Assembly: GCF_000234665.1 (NCBI RefSeq)
Contig: NC_018312.1
Span: forward strand, 1,483,791-1,547,790
Length of the DNA stretch: 64,000 bases
Reading direction: 5' to 3'
Source of the DNA: Leishmania mexicana MHOM/GT/2001/U1103
Lineage: Eukaryota; Euglenozoa; Kinetoplastea; Trypanosomatida; Trypanosomatidae
Positions 42,817 to 54,800 of the stretch are shown one piece after another. Position 1 is the stretch's first letter; each line of letters opens with the position of its first letter. The notes below the pieces were generated by a model. That model did not search any database. It was not told the DNA's origin and saw nothing but the letters and a program-made list of their open reading frames with translations. Made by a program: the position numbers and the translations under genes.

Positions 42817-43947
42817 TTACGGGTCGCGGTTTTCCGGCTTGGCGTAGGGCATCCCGAGTACGTCGAACACATCCTGCTCCGACCGCACCTCAACACGCTT
42901 GTCCTCCAGCTCGTCCTTCGGGACGCCGAGCTCCTCGCCAGCATTCTTACCGCGAATGCCGATGCGCTCGTACAGCTCGCGCGCCTCTTCCGGTGTGCCC
43001 AGCTTGAAGAGGCCGTATTCGTTCAGTAAGTAGCCCTTGCTGATGGCGGCCTGGCGCATAATGACGTTGAAGTTCTTGCTGCCAGTGAAGGTGAGCATCG
43101 CCGTCGGCACGCTCTTTGTCTCTATAAGACGGATATCCACGCGGCGCGCCTTGTATACCTTCGTGTTCTCGCGACCAGCCTTGTCGCGGACAATGCGGGG
43201 CGGCAGCCGACCCATCCCCATGTACTTGAGGGGCCCCTGCGCCATGGTCGCCTCCAGGTACTTGATGCCCTCGAGGAACTCGACAAAGTGTCCTAGTACA
43301 CCGGTAGCGGCGACCGGCTCGCTCAGTGGCGGCGCGTCGAGGGTGCGTGATAGGATCGCGTCCACATCGCCACTGAAGGGGTGGCGACGGCGGTAGCTAC
43401 CACAGATCAGAATCGAGAAGTCCTTGCCGAGCACCTCCATGCACTTCTCGCGCAGGTAATTCTCATGCAGCACGCTCTCCTGCATCGGAATCTTTTCGTT
43501 GATGTCGTAGAAGTACTTGATGCCGACACGTTGCTGGTCCGTCAACGACGGGATGCTGTCAGCCTTCTGCAGCAGCTCATCCACGGTGAAGATGCCCTCG
43601 CGGTCGAAGAGCGCCGCGGCGGCGCGAGGGCCAAAGCCGTGCACCTGTGTTAGCTCCTGGATGGCTTTCAGCTTCGGCTTCGTCTTGCTCTCCAGCTCCT
43701 CGAGCTTCCCAGTGGCCATGATCTCCTCCGCCTTCTTCAGCAGCTTCGCGCCGAAGCCGGAGAACGCCTTCAGGTCCTGCGGGGTGTTGAGGGGCTTGTC
43801 GAGGTTCGTCTTGAGACTCTCAATACTGCGGTGGTAGCTGCTTACCTTGTATTTCTCGCCCAGAGCGTTGTTCAAGTCCGCCATCTCCTGGAAGATGCGG
43901 ATGATGTTCTCGCGATGATCGCGACGCAGGAACGTCCGGCGGAGCAT
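42817..43947 (-). CDS. POLB: DNA polymerase beta (mitochondrial)
   Basis: 376 residues, the known length of Leishmania pol beta. It fills single-nucleotide gaps and removes 5'-deoxyribose phosphate in base excision repair; in trypanosomatids it has been placed in the kinetoplast-mitochondrion and/or nucleus depending on species. The 8-kDa lyase domain has its helix-hairpin-helix at 62-82 with both lyase lysines (K68, K72). A second hairpin lies at HGFGPRAA (103-110). The nucleotidyl-transferase motif GSYRRR...SGDVDAIL gives metal ligands D194 and D196, with D271 in RRVDIRLIE. The usual Tyr-Phe pair before TGS is Thr-Phe (T286). The start at 43947 follows a clear CT tract and acceptor AG at 43958-43959; in-frame codons upstream are leader. 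The PAK paralogue lies directly upstream. Confidence 0.95.
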   Translation of the reverse strand: MLRRTFLRRDHRENIIRIFQEMADLNNALGEKYKVSSYHRSIESLKTNLDKPLNTPQDLKAFSGFGAKLLKKAEEIMATGKLEELESKTKPKLKAIQELTQVHGFGPRAAAALFDREGIFTVDELLQKADSIPSLTDQQRVGIKYFYDINEKIPMQESVLHENYLREKCMEVLGKDFSILICGSYRRRHPFSGDVDAILSRTLDAPPLSEPVAATGVLGHFVEFLEGIKYLEATMAQGPLKYMGMGRLPPRIVRDKAGRENTKVYKARRVDIRLIETKSVPTAMLTFTGSKNFNVIMRQAAISKGYLLNEYGLFKLGTPEEARELYERIGIRGKNAGEELGVPKDELEDKRVEVRSEQDVFDVLGMPYAKPENRDP

Positions 43948-44109
43948 TGTCCGTCTGCTGGCAAGGAGGAGCGTGAGAAGGAACGGAGGGAGGCAAAGAC
44001 GCACTCGCACAGCCCGTGGCGAGACGCGTCCGATCCGTTATAAAGAGTAAGAGCCCGTATCACCGAGGGCCGTGTATGTCCGCGAGCGCGTATGGGTGCG
44101 TGTGCGTGC

Positions 44110-44142
<33 letters not shown>

Positions 44143-45371
44143 CGGACGTGTGTCGGTATCTAGAGCTCGATGGGGACGCGTATGTGCATGTGGCGAGCGC
44201 GTGCTTGTCCGTGGGGCTGTGAAAAAAGTAAGTGGAGCGAGTCGGCGTATGCCGATGACGCCGTGAACGCGTTTCTCTTGCTTTTTGAGGGAGACCTGTT
44301 CCTTCTCTATAAGGGCTGATGTGCACACGTGTGTATATATATATATATACCTACAGGTATATGTATGCGAGAGTCAGGGGGAGGTACGTAGGCGGATGCT
44401 GCACTTAACGTCGAAGATGAGTGCTCTCTGCGGTGCTCGCGCGGCGCCGGCAACATGGGCAGAGGCAGAGAACGAGTAGAGAAGGGCGTTGAGGAGGAAG
44501 AGGAGGATGGTGACCGCTTTTAATGCACATCTGGGCAGAGCGCGAAGGCAGTTGCGCGAGGTCACGGTGGTCATCCGGGGAAGCTCAGCATCGGTGTTCG
44601 GAAACAGTCGCAGTGGCAGCAGTGGGACCGTCAGAGAGAGAGGGGCCGCGCGAGACATAATGGAAGTGGGGAGGAAGAACAGAGGCGGCAGAGAGCGGTG
44701 GTCGTGAGGACGCGAACAGATTGGTGAGCGGACAACCCCAATCTGCCCTCGCCCTCCCTCTTCGGTGACGCCTCCCCCAGTGGTCAGCCACCGCGTGGAG
44801 GTGTTCCCTCAGAAGGGGAGAGGGCACACGTCTCTACACAACTGCACGCACGCGCAGGCAATGCTTTCATGTCGGGGCGCACTCCTCTCGCTCAATGCGC
44901 GCCGCCCGCTGGTTCTGCGGCTCTCCTTATTCCTTTACATCTCGCCTCTGCCTGCCACCCACTCCACTCCCACTCACCCACCCTTCTTCGCTTTGGTGTT
45001 GTTCATTCAAACAGAGACTACAAACTCACGCGAAGATTATCCGTGAGAGGCACGCACGCACGCAAAGAAAATGCGCAACCGCATCGACACCTCGAAGCGC
45101 TCATCATCAGCCACACACACACACATGTACACACAGCACTTTTCACCTCAGCCGCCTCGGTCGCGAGCCCTCTCGCGCACCGTCCGTATCTATGAGTTCA
45201 TCTACGCGGTACGTCCACCCCACCCCACACACACACTCTCAGACGCGCGCGCGCACGCATGCGCATGCGAGCCAACATGCGACACGGAGAAATCGAAGAG
45301 CCGTGAAACGGCTTTTTCTCTCGCCGCCGAAGAGCTGCCGAGACAGACACGTGTAGGCACACGCATCCTCC
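43948..45371 (-). other. pol beta-PAK to pol beta intergenic region
   Basis: No gene. Two (TA)n tracts (44130-44142 and 44334-44350) and a (CT)n tract (44110-44129) lie here, with purine/pyrimidine-rich leader sequence near the pol beta start. The rest is the PAK 3' flank. Confidence 0.6.
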
Positions 45372-48300
45372 TTACACGCTGCGGTCTTTTGGAGGGACGT
45401 AGTCCATGCCCAGCGCCTCAAAGATTTCGCGCTCCGTGCACGCCTTTACCCGCTGCCGCTCCACAACCTTCGCCATCTCACGCAACTCGGCGAGCTCCTG
45501 CTTCGTCCTCTCCTTCCCCTTCTTCTTAATCTTCTTGAACGCAGCCGTCACCTTCTTTGATGCCGCACCGTCTGCGTCGCCGCTGACACCGCTCCCGGCA
45601 GCAGTCGCACCGCTAGCCCCGCCTCCAGCTTCGGCCGGCGATCCGCTGGCGACCTCATTCTCCTCGTCCTTGATGGCGGAGAGGTCGAAGCGAGCGAGGC
45701 GGGTGATCATATCGTGGAAACTCATATCCGGGTTCTTCTGCACAACACTGTAGTGTTGCATCTGTTTACGCGTCGGCTTGCGGAAGAGGCCGTACTCGTT
45801 AAGGATGCAGTGCTTCTTGATGGCTTCGCTGCGCATGATGACGTTAAAGTTCTTGCTGCCGGTGAAGTAAAGCATCGCTGCAGGGAAGCTGTCCGAGTCC
45901 ACATAGCGGACATCGAGGCGACGCGCACGGAACTTGGTCGACGCATTGCCGTTCGCCTTCGCTGCCTTGCCCTTGCCCGTAGAAGCCGTTACAGACTCGG
46001 TGCCCACCGCGCGCAGACGGCACAGCCCCATGAACTTCGTCGGCCCCTGCGCCAGCGTAGCCTCGATGTACTTGTCCGCCTTGAGCCCAGCGAGGAACGC
46101 GCCAAGCACCTCCGACGGCGGTAACAAAGGACGGCCACTGCTGCTGCTGCTGCCACCACCGCCCTCCGTCGTGCTGCGCTTGTGCGTGATGAGCACATCG
46201 ATATCACCTGCGGATTCAACTTGACGACGGTAGCTACCACACACAACAAGCTCATAGTCCTTGCCAAGGTACTTGCGCATCCGCAGTTTCATGAAAGCCT
46301 CGTGCAGGCGGCCCTCTTCGTGCGGGATGCGGTGGCACATATCCTCGTAGTAGACAAGCCCGAGTCGCTGCGCGTCGTTCAAGTGGAACTTTGACTTGTC
46401 AGCACAGACCACTAGATTCGACGGCTTGCCGCTATCCTTGTTGCTCATGTCGAGCTCTCCTGCCTTGATGGCGTAGTCTCGAAGCTGCGCAACGGTCCTG
46501 ATGTCGTACTTCTTGAAGTAGTCGATAGCGGTGCGCGGGCCGACGCCGTGCACCTGTGTGAGCTCTCGGATGGCGCGAATGATGGGCTTCGCCTCTTGAT
46601 GGTGCAGCTCCTCCAAGCCACCCGTCACAAGGATTTCGATTACTTTCTCCCGCAGCTTCGTCCCGAGGCCTGGGATGAGGTTGTCGCTGGAGAGCACGAG
46701 ACTGCGCTTCGCCCGGTTGCGCTCCACCTCCTCCACGCGCTTCTTCTGCGCCGCAGGGTCATCCTTGTAGAGCGCCTCGATTACTGCCTTCTTCTTCGGG
46801 TCGTCCTCTGGCAGTGGCAGGAGGTTCGGCGGCAGCAGCTGAAACACCTTGTCGCCGCGCTTGAAGCGCTCCACCGTGCGCCCGTACGACTGCGACTTGA
46901 AGCGCTCGCCGAGGGCGCTGTTGATCTGCGTCAGCTGCTCAAATATCTGCACGACGCGCTCGCGGTAGTCGGGGAAGAAGAGCGTGTCCTTCGAATTCGC
47001 GCCTTTGCCGCCCTTGCCACCGCTGCTAATGCCGCTACTTCCGGCATGATTCCCCGATCCGCTAGCGCTGCTGCCGCCACTGGCGCCGGAAGCGGCCTTC
47101 GAGACGCCGGCACTCTGAAGCAGCTCCTGCTGCTCCTGCTCCTGCGACGCGCGGCCGGCGACGAGGGCAGATGGGGAGTGCAGCGTTGACGTCGCATCGG
47201 CTGCGGCATCGTCGTCCGGCTGCGGTGCTAGCGAGAACTCGTCATCGATGACCTCCGGTTTTGACACCAGTTCCACCGCTGCTGCCATTGCCGCCGCCAC
47301 ATCCGCCTCTCGCTCCGCGTCAGCGACAGGATCCTCGACCGCAGCAATCTTCGCCGGCTCCGCCACGGGTGCGACGGACGCTGCTGCAGCCATGGTGACC
47401 GTGTGCGCGCTATTTTTCTTTGCCGCCGATCCACCACGCTTGCCACCCTTCTTGGTGATACGGCTCTTCGACTTGGTACCACCTGCGACAGCCGCCTCGC
47501 CGCTCTGTGCCAGCGTTTCCTGTAGAGGCGCAGCTGCTCTCAGCGACGACGCACACGATTCAAGTGCACCGGACGTCTTTCCTCGCTTCACACGTCGGCG
47601 CGGTGATTGCGGCGAAGGGGCGGACGACGTCGGTACCGCCACCGCCGCTGCCCCCTCGTCGACCTTGGCTGCTGCTGGGGTTGCCATAGCGCCTGCGTCG
47701 TCTGCTGTCGGTGTGGCGGTGGAAAACAGGGCTTGCGGGGAGAACTTGAGCCCTCGCTGCAGCTGCCACCGGCGACGAATGATCTGCGCGGTCAGACGCT
47801 TTTTCAACGCAAGAGAGGAGATCCCCTTCGCGGCGTCGACAGTGTCGAAGAGCTTCTTGAACGAGTCCGCCGGCCGCGGTGTCGTTGCCATCTTCTCATC
47901 GCTAGCAGCAGCCGCCATGAGTGGTGGTGATGCCGCCACTACCGCTGCCGGGGCCGCGGTGGCCGCGGCAGGAGCAAGCAGCCTCTTCTTCATTCGTTTG
48001 CCTCCAGCCCGTCCCTTGTTTATGGGCGCGCGAGAGGCAGCAGTGGAGCTGATGGCCTCTGCTGGAGCCTCGCTGTCGGCATCCGTCTTCGACTCCAACG
48101 ACGCCACCCCCACGGTGGGAGCTGCTGGTGCCTTAGTGTCTGCAGTCGTGACGGTCATGGTGGTGGTGCTCTTGCCCGCGGGCTTGTGGGACGGTGCCGC
48201 AGTGAGAAGCGAGAAGGCCGCCAACGTGGATCCTCCTGCTGTCGCTCCATCAATCCCTGGCACTTGCTCTGCAGCGTCTATCGCGCCCTCCGTGGCCGAC

Positions 48301-49808
48301 TTGGCCACAGAAGCCACGATGGCGTCTTTTCCTACAGCGCTGGTGGCAGCTGTTGGTGCCTTAGCACGCAGGCGCCTGCCACTTCGGGTGCGTGAGTTGG
48401 CTCGCCTGCGCTGGCCACTGCGTCGAGCACCACCATCCTCGCTGATGTTATCTTGGTCCTTGTCTACATCAGCAGCGCTACCGTCCTTGTTGCTGTCTGA
48501 AACGACTTCCGAGATCTTCGCGCTCGCCGACTCCTCGACGTATTTCTGCCTCGCTTGCCGCGCTATACGCTTCCTGCTGCCGCTGCTCACGCGCCCCTCA
48601 ACAACGTCGGCATCGGACGCGACCGCACGATCAGTGGCATCCACGTGCTGTGGGGCCGGGGGCACGGCTGCGGCTCTCACCAGGTCGACGGCGGGTGTGC
48701 CCCCTTCCTCTTCACCGGCGCCTGCCGTCAATGAAGATGCGAGATTAGGGCTGACAGTAACAGATGGCACCACAGTGACACCGGCAGTCTCGACCTCATC
48801 CGCCTCGGCGTCGCCAGCAGAGGCAACCGTGACGGTACCGGCACCGCTGCGCCTCGAGCGCCTTTTCTTTAGGCCTCGCGATAGTTTTTCGCGTGAGACC
48901 GCAGAGACCATTTTGAGTGCCTCGGCTGGCTCGTCTGCTAACAGCGCCGCAGCAGCAGCAGCGACCGGCTCCACAGTCGCCTCCACCGCCGCGCGGCGTC
49001 CCCTGGCGTCCTTCTTTTTTGTCCCGCCTTTCCTTTTGCAACAAGGTGAGGACATCTCGGCGGCAACGTCAGCCGTCACGGACGGTGCGAGCACCGGCTC
49101 AGCAGCATCCGCCTCGCCAGCTGGCTGAGGGGTCTTCGAAGGCTTATTAACGGATGTGCCAAACCCGTTGAAGTGAGCGGCAGCGGCGACCGCCGGTGGC
49201 TCCGCCTCAGCTGCGGTATCGCCCAGTGCACGCAGGTGCGCATCTGTAGCCGCCGCGCCACTGCCCTTGACCGCTCGTCGCCTGAGCGGCTCCCTGGATG
49301 TGTTTGATGGGTCGACCAACACAGACGCCGACACAACAGGATCGACGACGGAGAAGCTGCCATTCGCGCCATCTCCGAGCGGGGCATCGAGGGGCGGCGT
49401 GGGCGCCGCCACCGTCGCCGAGACACGGCCGCGTTTGCGATGAGCGCCGCGGCGATGGCGCAACTTCGTCCCCGTTGACAGAGCGGCGACAGCAGCAGCA
49501 GCAGAAGCGGCGGCAGCAGTCGCATCCGCTGATGTGCTCGTCGTGCTCGACACGCCGCGGCACTGCGCTGTTAGCGACGCCGCCACCGCCGATGAAGCAG
49601 GCAGGAGCGCGGAGGACCCTGGCAGACGCCTAGCACCGCGCAGCCACGTCGACGACAATCGCGGCGGCCCATGAATGAGGCGCTGGCCGTCGGCACACGA
49701 CAGAGATGCCGCAACGAGAGCGGCGGCCACTACGTAGAGTGGGTCAGCACGGCGGCGACGGATACTCCACCCTGTGCGCGGCACAGGCCAGCTGAGGAAA
49801 AGCCGCAT
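45372..49808 (-). CDS. POLB-PAK: DNA polymerase beta-PAK (mitochondrial)
   Basis: 1478 residues from the ATG at 49808 (MRLFLSWPVPRTGWSIRRRR, a basic, hydrophobic start typical of mitochondrial import); the frame reaches a GTG 48 codons further up but no other ATG. Residues 40 to about 945 are Ala-, Lys-, Ser- and Pro-rich with many short basic clusters, the PAK extension characteristic of this trypanosomatid paralogue. The pol beta core starts at DYRERVVQIFEQL (947). It has a hairpin GLGTKLREK with both lyase lysines, HGVGPRTA, and GSYRRQ...GDIDVLI giving D1202 and D1204. D1299 lies in RRLDVRYVD, and Y1314 in LYFTGS. It should act in kinetoplast DNA gap filling and repair, possibly sealing minicircle gaps after replication. 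Confidence 0.93.
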   Translation of the reverse strand: MRLFLSWPVPRTGWSIRRRRADPLYVVAAALVAASLSCADGQRLIHGPPRLSSTWLRGARRLPGSSALLPASSAVAASLTAQCRGVSSTTSTSADATAAAASAAAAVAALSTGTKLRHRRGAHRKRGRVSATVAAPTPPLDAPLGDGANGSFSVVDPVVSASVLVDPSNTSREPLRRRAVKGSGAAATDAHLRALGDTAAEAEPPAVAAAAHFNGFGTSVNKPSKTPQPAGEADAAEPVLAPSVTADVAAEMSSPCCKRKGGTKKKDARGRRAAVEATVEPVAAAAAALLADEPAEALKMVSAVSREKLSRGLKKRRSRRSGAGTVTVASAGDAEADEVETAGVTVVPSVTVSPNLASSLTAGAGEEEGGTPAVDLVRAAAVPPAPQHVDATDRAVASDADVVEGRVSSGSRKRIARQARQKYVEESASAKISEVVSDSNKDGSAADVDKDQDNISEDGGARRSGQRRRANSRTRSGRRLRAKAPTAATSAVGKDAIVASVAKSATEGAIDAAEQVPGIDGATAGGSTLAAFSLLTAAPSHKPAGKSTTTMTVTTADTKAPAAPTVGVASLESKTDADSEAPAEAISSTAASRAPINKGRAGGKRMKKRLLAPAAATAAPAAVVAASPPLMAAAASDEKMATTPRPADSFKKLFDTVDAAKGISSLALKKRLTAQIIRRRWQLQRGLKFSPQALFSTATPTADDAGAMATPAAAKVDEGAAAVAVPTSSAPSPQSPRRRVKRGKTSGALESCASSLRAAAPLQETLAQSGEAAVAGGTKSKSRITKKGGKRGGSAAKKNSAHTVTMAAAASVAPVAEPAKIAAVEDPVADAEREADVAAAMAAAVELVSKPEVIDDEFSLAPQPDDDAAADATSTLHSPSALVAGRASQEQEQQELLQSAGVSKAASGASGGSSASGSGNHAGSSGISSGGKGGKGANSKDTLFFPDYRERVVQIFEQLTQINSALGERFKSQSYGRTVERFKRGDKVFQLLPPNLLPLPEDDPKKKAVIEALYKDDPAAQKKRVEEVERNRAKRSLVLSSDNLIPGLGTKLREKVIEILVTGGLEELHHQEAKPIIRAIRELTQVHGVGPRTAIDYFKKYDIRTVAQLRDYAIKAGELDMSNKDSGKPSNLVVCADKSKFHLNDAQRLGLVYYEDMCHRIPHEEGRLHEAFMKLRMRKYLGKDYELVVCGSYRRQVESAGDIDVLITHKRSTTEGGGGSSSSSGRPLLPPSEVLGAFLAGLKADKYIEATLAQGPTKFMGLCRLRAVGTESVTASTGKGKAAKANGNASTKFRARRLDVRYVDSDSFPAAMLYFTGSKNFNVIMRSEAIKKHCILNEYGLFRKPTRKQMQHYSVVQKNPDMSFHDMITRLARFDLSAIKDEENEVASGSPAEAGGGASGATAAGSGVSGDADGAASKKVTAAFKKIKKKGKERTKQELAELREMAKVVERQRVKACTEREIFEALGMDYVPPKDRSV

Positions 49809-51846
49809 CTGCTTTTTTTTCGCTTTCTCGGCTAAGAATGTCTTTATTGGGAGGGAAGGGTTGAATAGTGATGGCTGGGCCTCTGGGTGGTGTATCGGGG
49901 GGGGAGGGGGGAGTGGGGCGTACCGTGGTGGAAGCAGCACTGGCACCCGCACAGGCTCCCTCTTCTATTCGGTGCCTTGTCTTCGTTTTCTACTTTGATG
50001 CGTGCGGGAGTGGGGGTGGGCGCATGCGCACCCCTACATGTGTGTATTCCGTGTATGCGTATGCGCGCGCGGCTTGCTCGCGGTGTGTGCGGAAGGCCTC
50101 ACACTTCTTTTGTGTCTTCTGCGCCGATGCGTCCACTCAGCTGCTGCGCAGCACGCACGGGCGCCGACAAGCACCTTGCGGCGGTGGCGGCGGGGAGGGG
50201 GAGAGAGAGAAAGAGCGACTGACAGGCTCAGACTCGGCAACGCATCCACGCAGGTGCTGAACGGCCGCCGTACCAGTGCTTCAGCCGCGTACGCGTCCCC
50301 CTCCCAAGCTTTATCACACACACACAGACAAACACGTCGACGCCGCGGTTGTCGGCGAGGCTACGCTTGCTACAGCCACGGCGGCTGCGCACTTTGCGTT
50401 CCTTCGTCTCCCTCTCGGGAATTCTTCTATGGAGTTGTAGCGCCGCTTCTCCCTCACGCACTGCGCGCCACCATCAACCCACGCCGATGGGTCGGACTTT
50501 GTCGTGGCGACGATGGCAGTGTCCGTGACGTGCCTCTGTGACTCTATTGTGTTGTGGCTGCCGTGCGTGCGGTGGACGCGCATCCGCACAGAAAACGGGA
50601 ATGGGAACGGAAGCAAGAGGGTGATGGCTGCTGTGTGGACAAAGGAAAAACGTTGAGACGACTGCCTCACCCACGCACGAGCGGGAGAGCCGGCTGACGA
50701 TGGTGAGGCGGTAGGGGGTGAAGCGGTGAAAGCTCGTCGTCGTCTATGTACAATTGTAGATCACTTCTTTTGACGTCTATGCGCGCGTGTGTGTGTCTCA
50801 CAATGCGTACGGCAGGCTCGGGGTATGGGTGTGGAGAGAGCCGGTGAGGCAGGGGGCGTGTGCGGCAGAGAAAACAGCTGCGCCTCCACCGTCCGCCTTG
50901 TCTTGTCGATGTGGTAGCGGCGATACGCGTGATGGGCGACAACAACACAAGAAGCAGCAGGTGGAGCAGAGACGAAGACACGCGCCAGTTAGAGTCCCGT
51001 GAAGAATCGGGGTGCGTGTGTGAGGGCCTGTGCAGGCGCGTGTGCAGCGCCACTGCTGCGTGTGCGTACGTTACCTGCTGTGCCGCAACTATCTTGTGCT
51101 TTTCACCCGCCTGCGTTGACCGCCTCACGTCTGTTCACTGCGCGGATGTGGTGCGTGAAAGCGGGGTGAGGGGATGCGGTGGCAAGTGGATGAGAGCGAG
51201 AGGGCGCGGTGTACGCACATCATACAGATAGATGTGTGCGGGTGCGGGTGCGGGTGCGGGAGAAGGCGAGTAAGCGAGGAGGAAGAGGGTAGGGGAGGGC
51301 AGACACTGAAAAGCATGCACAACGAAAGAAAAGGAAGGTGCGTCGAGCTTCGCGGCAGCGACCGATGCGTACATGTGCATCGAAGCACCAGGAAGCGATG
51401 AATGAGACGGGGAATGGGGGGCGGAGAAGTAAGCCACACACGCACACACACGCGCGGGCAATCGGCAGACACACGTGGCTTGTGCGATGGCGGGAGGACC
51501 TGGTCGACCACCTCCAGCCGCTCCCCCTGTCCTCCGCTCATCACCTCCACGAAAGTGTGGATGCATGCCGCGTCGCGTGAAGTGATAGAGGCGGAGGAGA
51601 ACGCCATCCGTCATCTTCCTCGCCCACCCGCTCCAAGTTATCTTTGCCTTATCCAGTGTCCGTTGCATGGCAGGGAACAGAACGGCATGCCGAGAGCTCA
51701 CACTCCCCCTTCGGCATGCGTGCACGACTTCCTGCATGTCGGGGGAGGGGGGAGGGCGAGGTCGCGGCATGCCTTAGTTGCGTTATTAGAAGGCGTAACT
51801 GACGCGTCGCGCACTGGCCCTCTCCGCTGTTGCTCGATTTCTTCGC
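49809..51846 (-). other. tRNase Z to pol beta-PAK intergenic region
   Basis: No gene. Near 49809-49930 the minus strand is pyrimidine-rich with CTTAG about 30 bases before the PAK ATG, a likely acceptor zone. The remainder, with (GT/CA)-rich and GGGTGC repeats near 51240-51260, is the long 3' flank of tRNase Z. Confidence 0.6.
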
Positions 51847-54800
51847 TTACGCCGACTCCCCGTAAGCCGCCATCTGCGCTGCTGCACTGCTCGTGTTGCC
51901 GTCGATACCCGCTGGCGCACTTGAAGCCGTCGTTGATGGAGTAGCGGGCGACTGCTGCGGCTTCTGCGGACGACGACCACCACCATCACCACCACCTCCG
52001 CCGCTGCGCATCCGCTGCGTCGTGCCGCTGCCCCACGAGTCGTACTCCTCCAGCAGCCGCACGAGTGTCGGTGTGAGTCGCGGCACGAGGCCGCGCTGCA
52101 TGTCGCTGAAAGACACAAACATAAGATCGAAGGCGAAGGACATGTTCGCATAAGGCAATGCGGCTGCGTCGTCCGTAACGGTGAGTGGCGGCGGCAGTGG
52201 CTGTCTTGCGTCCGCTGTCTGCTCAGCATCCCACTCCCACTTGCTGCGGCCGCCATCCTGCCGCGAAGCCGTTGATGAAGCTTTTCCTGCCAGCATCTGC
52301 TGTTCGCCGGGGCTGCTTGACCTTGGCGCACTTGTGCTCGCTAGGCCGCCGCTGACATGGTCGGCAGGGTTTCCTGTCTCCGCAGCAGTCACCGCTGATG
52401 TCGCGGCCACCGCAGCGGAGGCTCGCGTGCGGCGTTGGCAGACGAGGTCCGCCGACCGTCCGCCCAACTGCTCCTCTGACAAGCCTGGCAGCTTTGGGTA
52501 GCGCTGCGAGAAGTGATTCAAGACAATGAACTCTGCCCGCACCGCAACGCCGATGCGGAGTGCCTCAGGAAGCGTCGAGTGTTTCTTGCGAACCGCCTCG
52601 CCTTCGAACCCGGGCCCAAACGTCGCCTCGTGCAAGAGGATGAAGACCGGTGAAGACATCGGCGGCGGCGTCGAAGTAGGCGATCGCGCTAACGCTGTTC
52701 CTCGAATCCTACCGATGCTACCGCTAGCGTTCACCTTCGCCACGAGGGCCGCCCTCCCCACCTCAGAAGCGCTGCCTGAGTCGGCTTCGTCAGACACGAG
52801 CCCATCCTGACGAGTGAGTTCGGTGGAGTCCGCGCACCCTGGCAGCCGACTCTGCGCCGACGCGGCAAAGGCCCAACTGCGCTCTACCAAGAAGGACGAC
52901 GGGCGTGTGTCACCTGAGAAGAGCAACACACGAGAGCTGTCCGGGACACGAGAGACCAGCTCTTGGTCGCGCTGTCGCCCAGTCGCAGCCTCAGCCGCGT
53001 CTGGGTTGGCCATGAGGGGTCCGCCGTCCTCCGTCCCCTCGCCACACACGCAGTGCTCGCCCTGCTCCTTCCCCATCGATGAGCAGAAGGGAAAACGCAA
53101 GAGAAGCGCATGTGCGTTAGCGGGATGATCCACGGTGATCACCTCTGCGTCCCACCAGACGTTGCCCTTCACCGACGCTGCCGCTGCCGTTACAGAGGTG
53201 TCTGCCAGCGGTTCAGAGGAAGATGGCAGGGGCGAGGCGGAGAGGGGCTGCCGCTGGTGGTGCTGGGTGGCGACTGCGATGGCCTGGTTCCACGCAATGA
53301 GGTGCGCTTGCAGCAGCGGCATCGGTACAACATGCTGCTGCTCTGGCTGGTTGTTGGAGGCGTGAGGAGCGTGACAGAATCGATGCGTGAATGATGCAGC
53401 ACGACGTGAGTCTACACCGCCATCACCGACAGCGTCTCGGTCGCCCTCCGTGCCAACCGCACTGTCTAGAACGCTGTTGTCCGCCACGGCGGTGAACGTT
53501 TGGCGCTTTTCCTGTCGCGCGTGCGGCGCAGCATCGCCCTCTTCTGCTGCCAGCGCGTCGGGCCACCGCCCCTCCTTGCGAAGGGCGCTGACCGGTGGCG
53601 GCATCAGATCGAAGACGCACTCTTTATGAAGCCATGTCGTGTAGGGTGGCGTGCTGCCCCAGGCGTCCATCATGAACGCGTAGACCTCTGTCGGGCACAC
53701 GACAAGTAGCCTTGGCGCCGGCGGCAACGCGGATGGGCTGCGTTGGAGGTATTCATGGCGCAGTGTGAGGAGGGACATGAGGCCAAGGTGGTGATCGGCG
53801 TGGGCGTGTGATATGAAGACGAGCACAATGTCCAGCACAAACTGCCCAAGACGCGCGTCCGCATCATCCTCGAACTCCGTGAAATTCTCGGCGGAGACTG
53901 CGTGGGGAAAGGACGTGCTGGTCCCTTCATCTCCCGCGTGGTCGCCGGCACCCTCGCGCCGGTCCCTGCTGTTCCTCTGATAGCCGTCAAGTGTGGCGTG
54001 CAGCGGTGACGTAGACAAGGTGCAGCTAGGCGGACGCTGACCACATGCGCTACCGCCACGGACTCGTCCGCATAAGGAGGCGAGCTGCCCGGCACTGCCC
54101 TCGCCAAAGTCCAGGATAACCACCCCACGTCGAAGTTGCTGCGAACCCATTGTCAGCGGTGCTGACGACCAGCGCCGTGGCGCAGTCTTCTGTGAGCCAT
54201 CGATGCGAGCTGGGGCGGGGCCGCGAGAACACGCGGAGGAGTCGGCCGAGTCAAAACTAAGTACGGCATCACCTTCACACCACGCGCATGTGGCCTCCCC
54301 CGCGGGGAGCCTGGCATATGTCGCCGACGGTGTATCCTCTGTGATTACCGCTGCAGCTCCCGAGGTATGGGCGCTATCATCAGCGTGAAGAAGAGGCTTG
54401 GCAGGGCAGTCCCCTCCCGGGAAGCAGTAAGCGGGAAGGTGCAACTCGAGGAAGGTGCCACTCACGTTTCGGTACTTGCTGGGAACAGCAGAGCCGGTGC
54501 CGAGAAAGCCCAGTGCGCCACCACCCATATCGCTTATACCAGTGCTGGCCACGTCCACGCGCTGTTGCAGAGCTGCGAAGCCACCGTGTCTGTCCTCACG
54601 ACTCTCCGTCGACGTCGAGGATGTCGCAGGTGCTTCTCCAACCGCTGCAGCAGCAGCAGCAGAACGGGTCCTGAGTGAGCATAGAAACGTGTTGGAGAGA
54701 AGGGCCAGCGAAGAGGCTGGCGTAGGGTATGGCAGCAACGACGCGACTCCATCCACGACAGCAACTCGGCGCGGCGGTGCTGAAGGAGGCCGAGTGCGAG

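Noticed and set aside
47248..49128. Plus-strand open frame of 626 codons
   Set aside because: Antisense shadow of the Ala/Ser-rich PAK extension.
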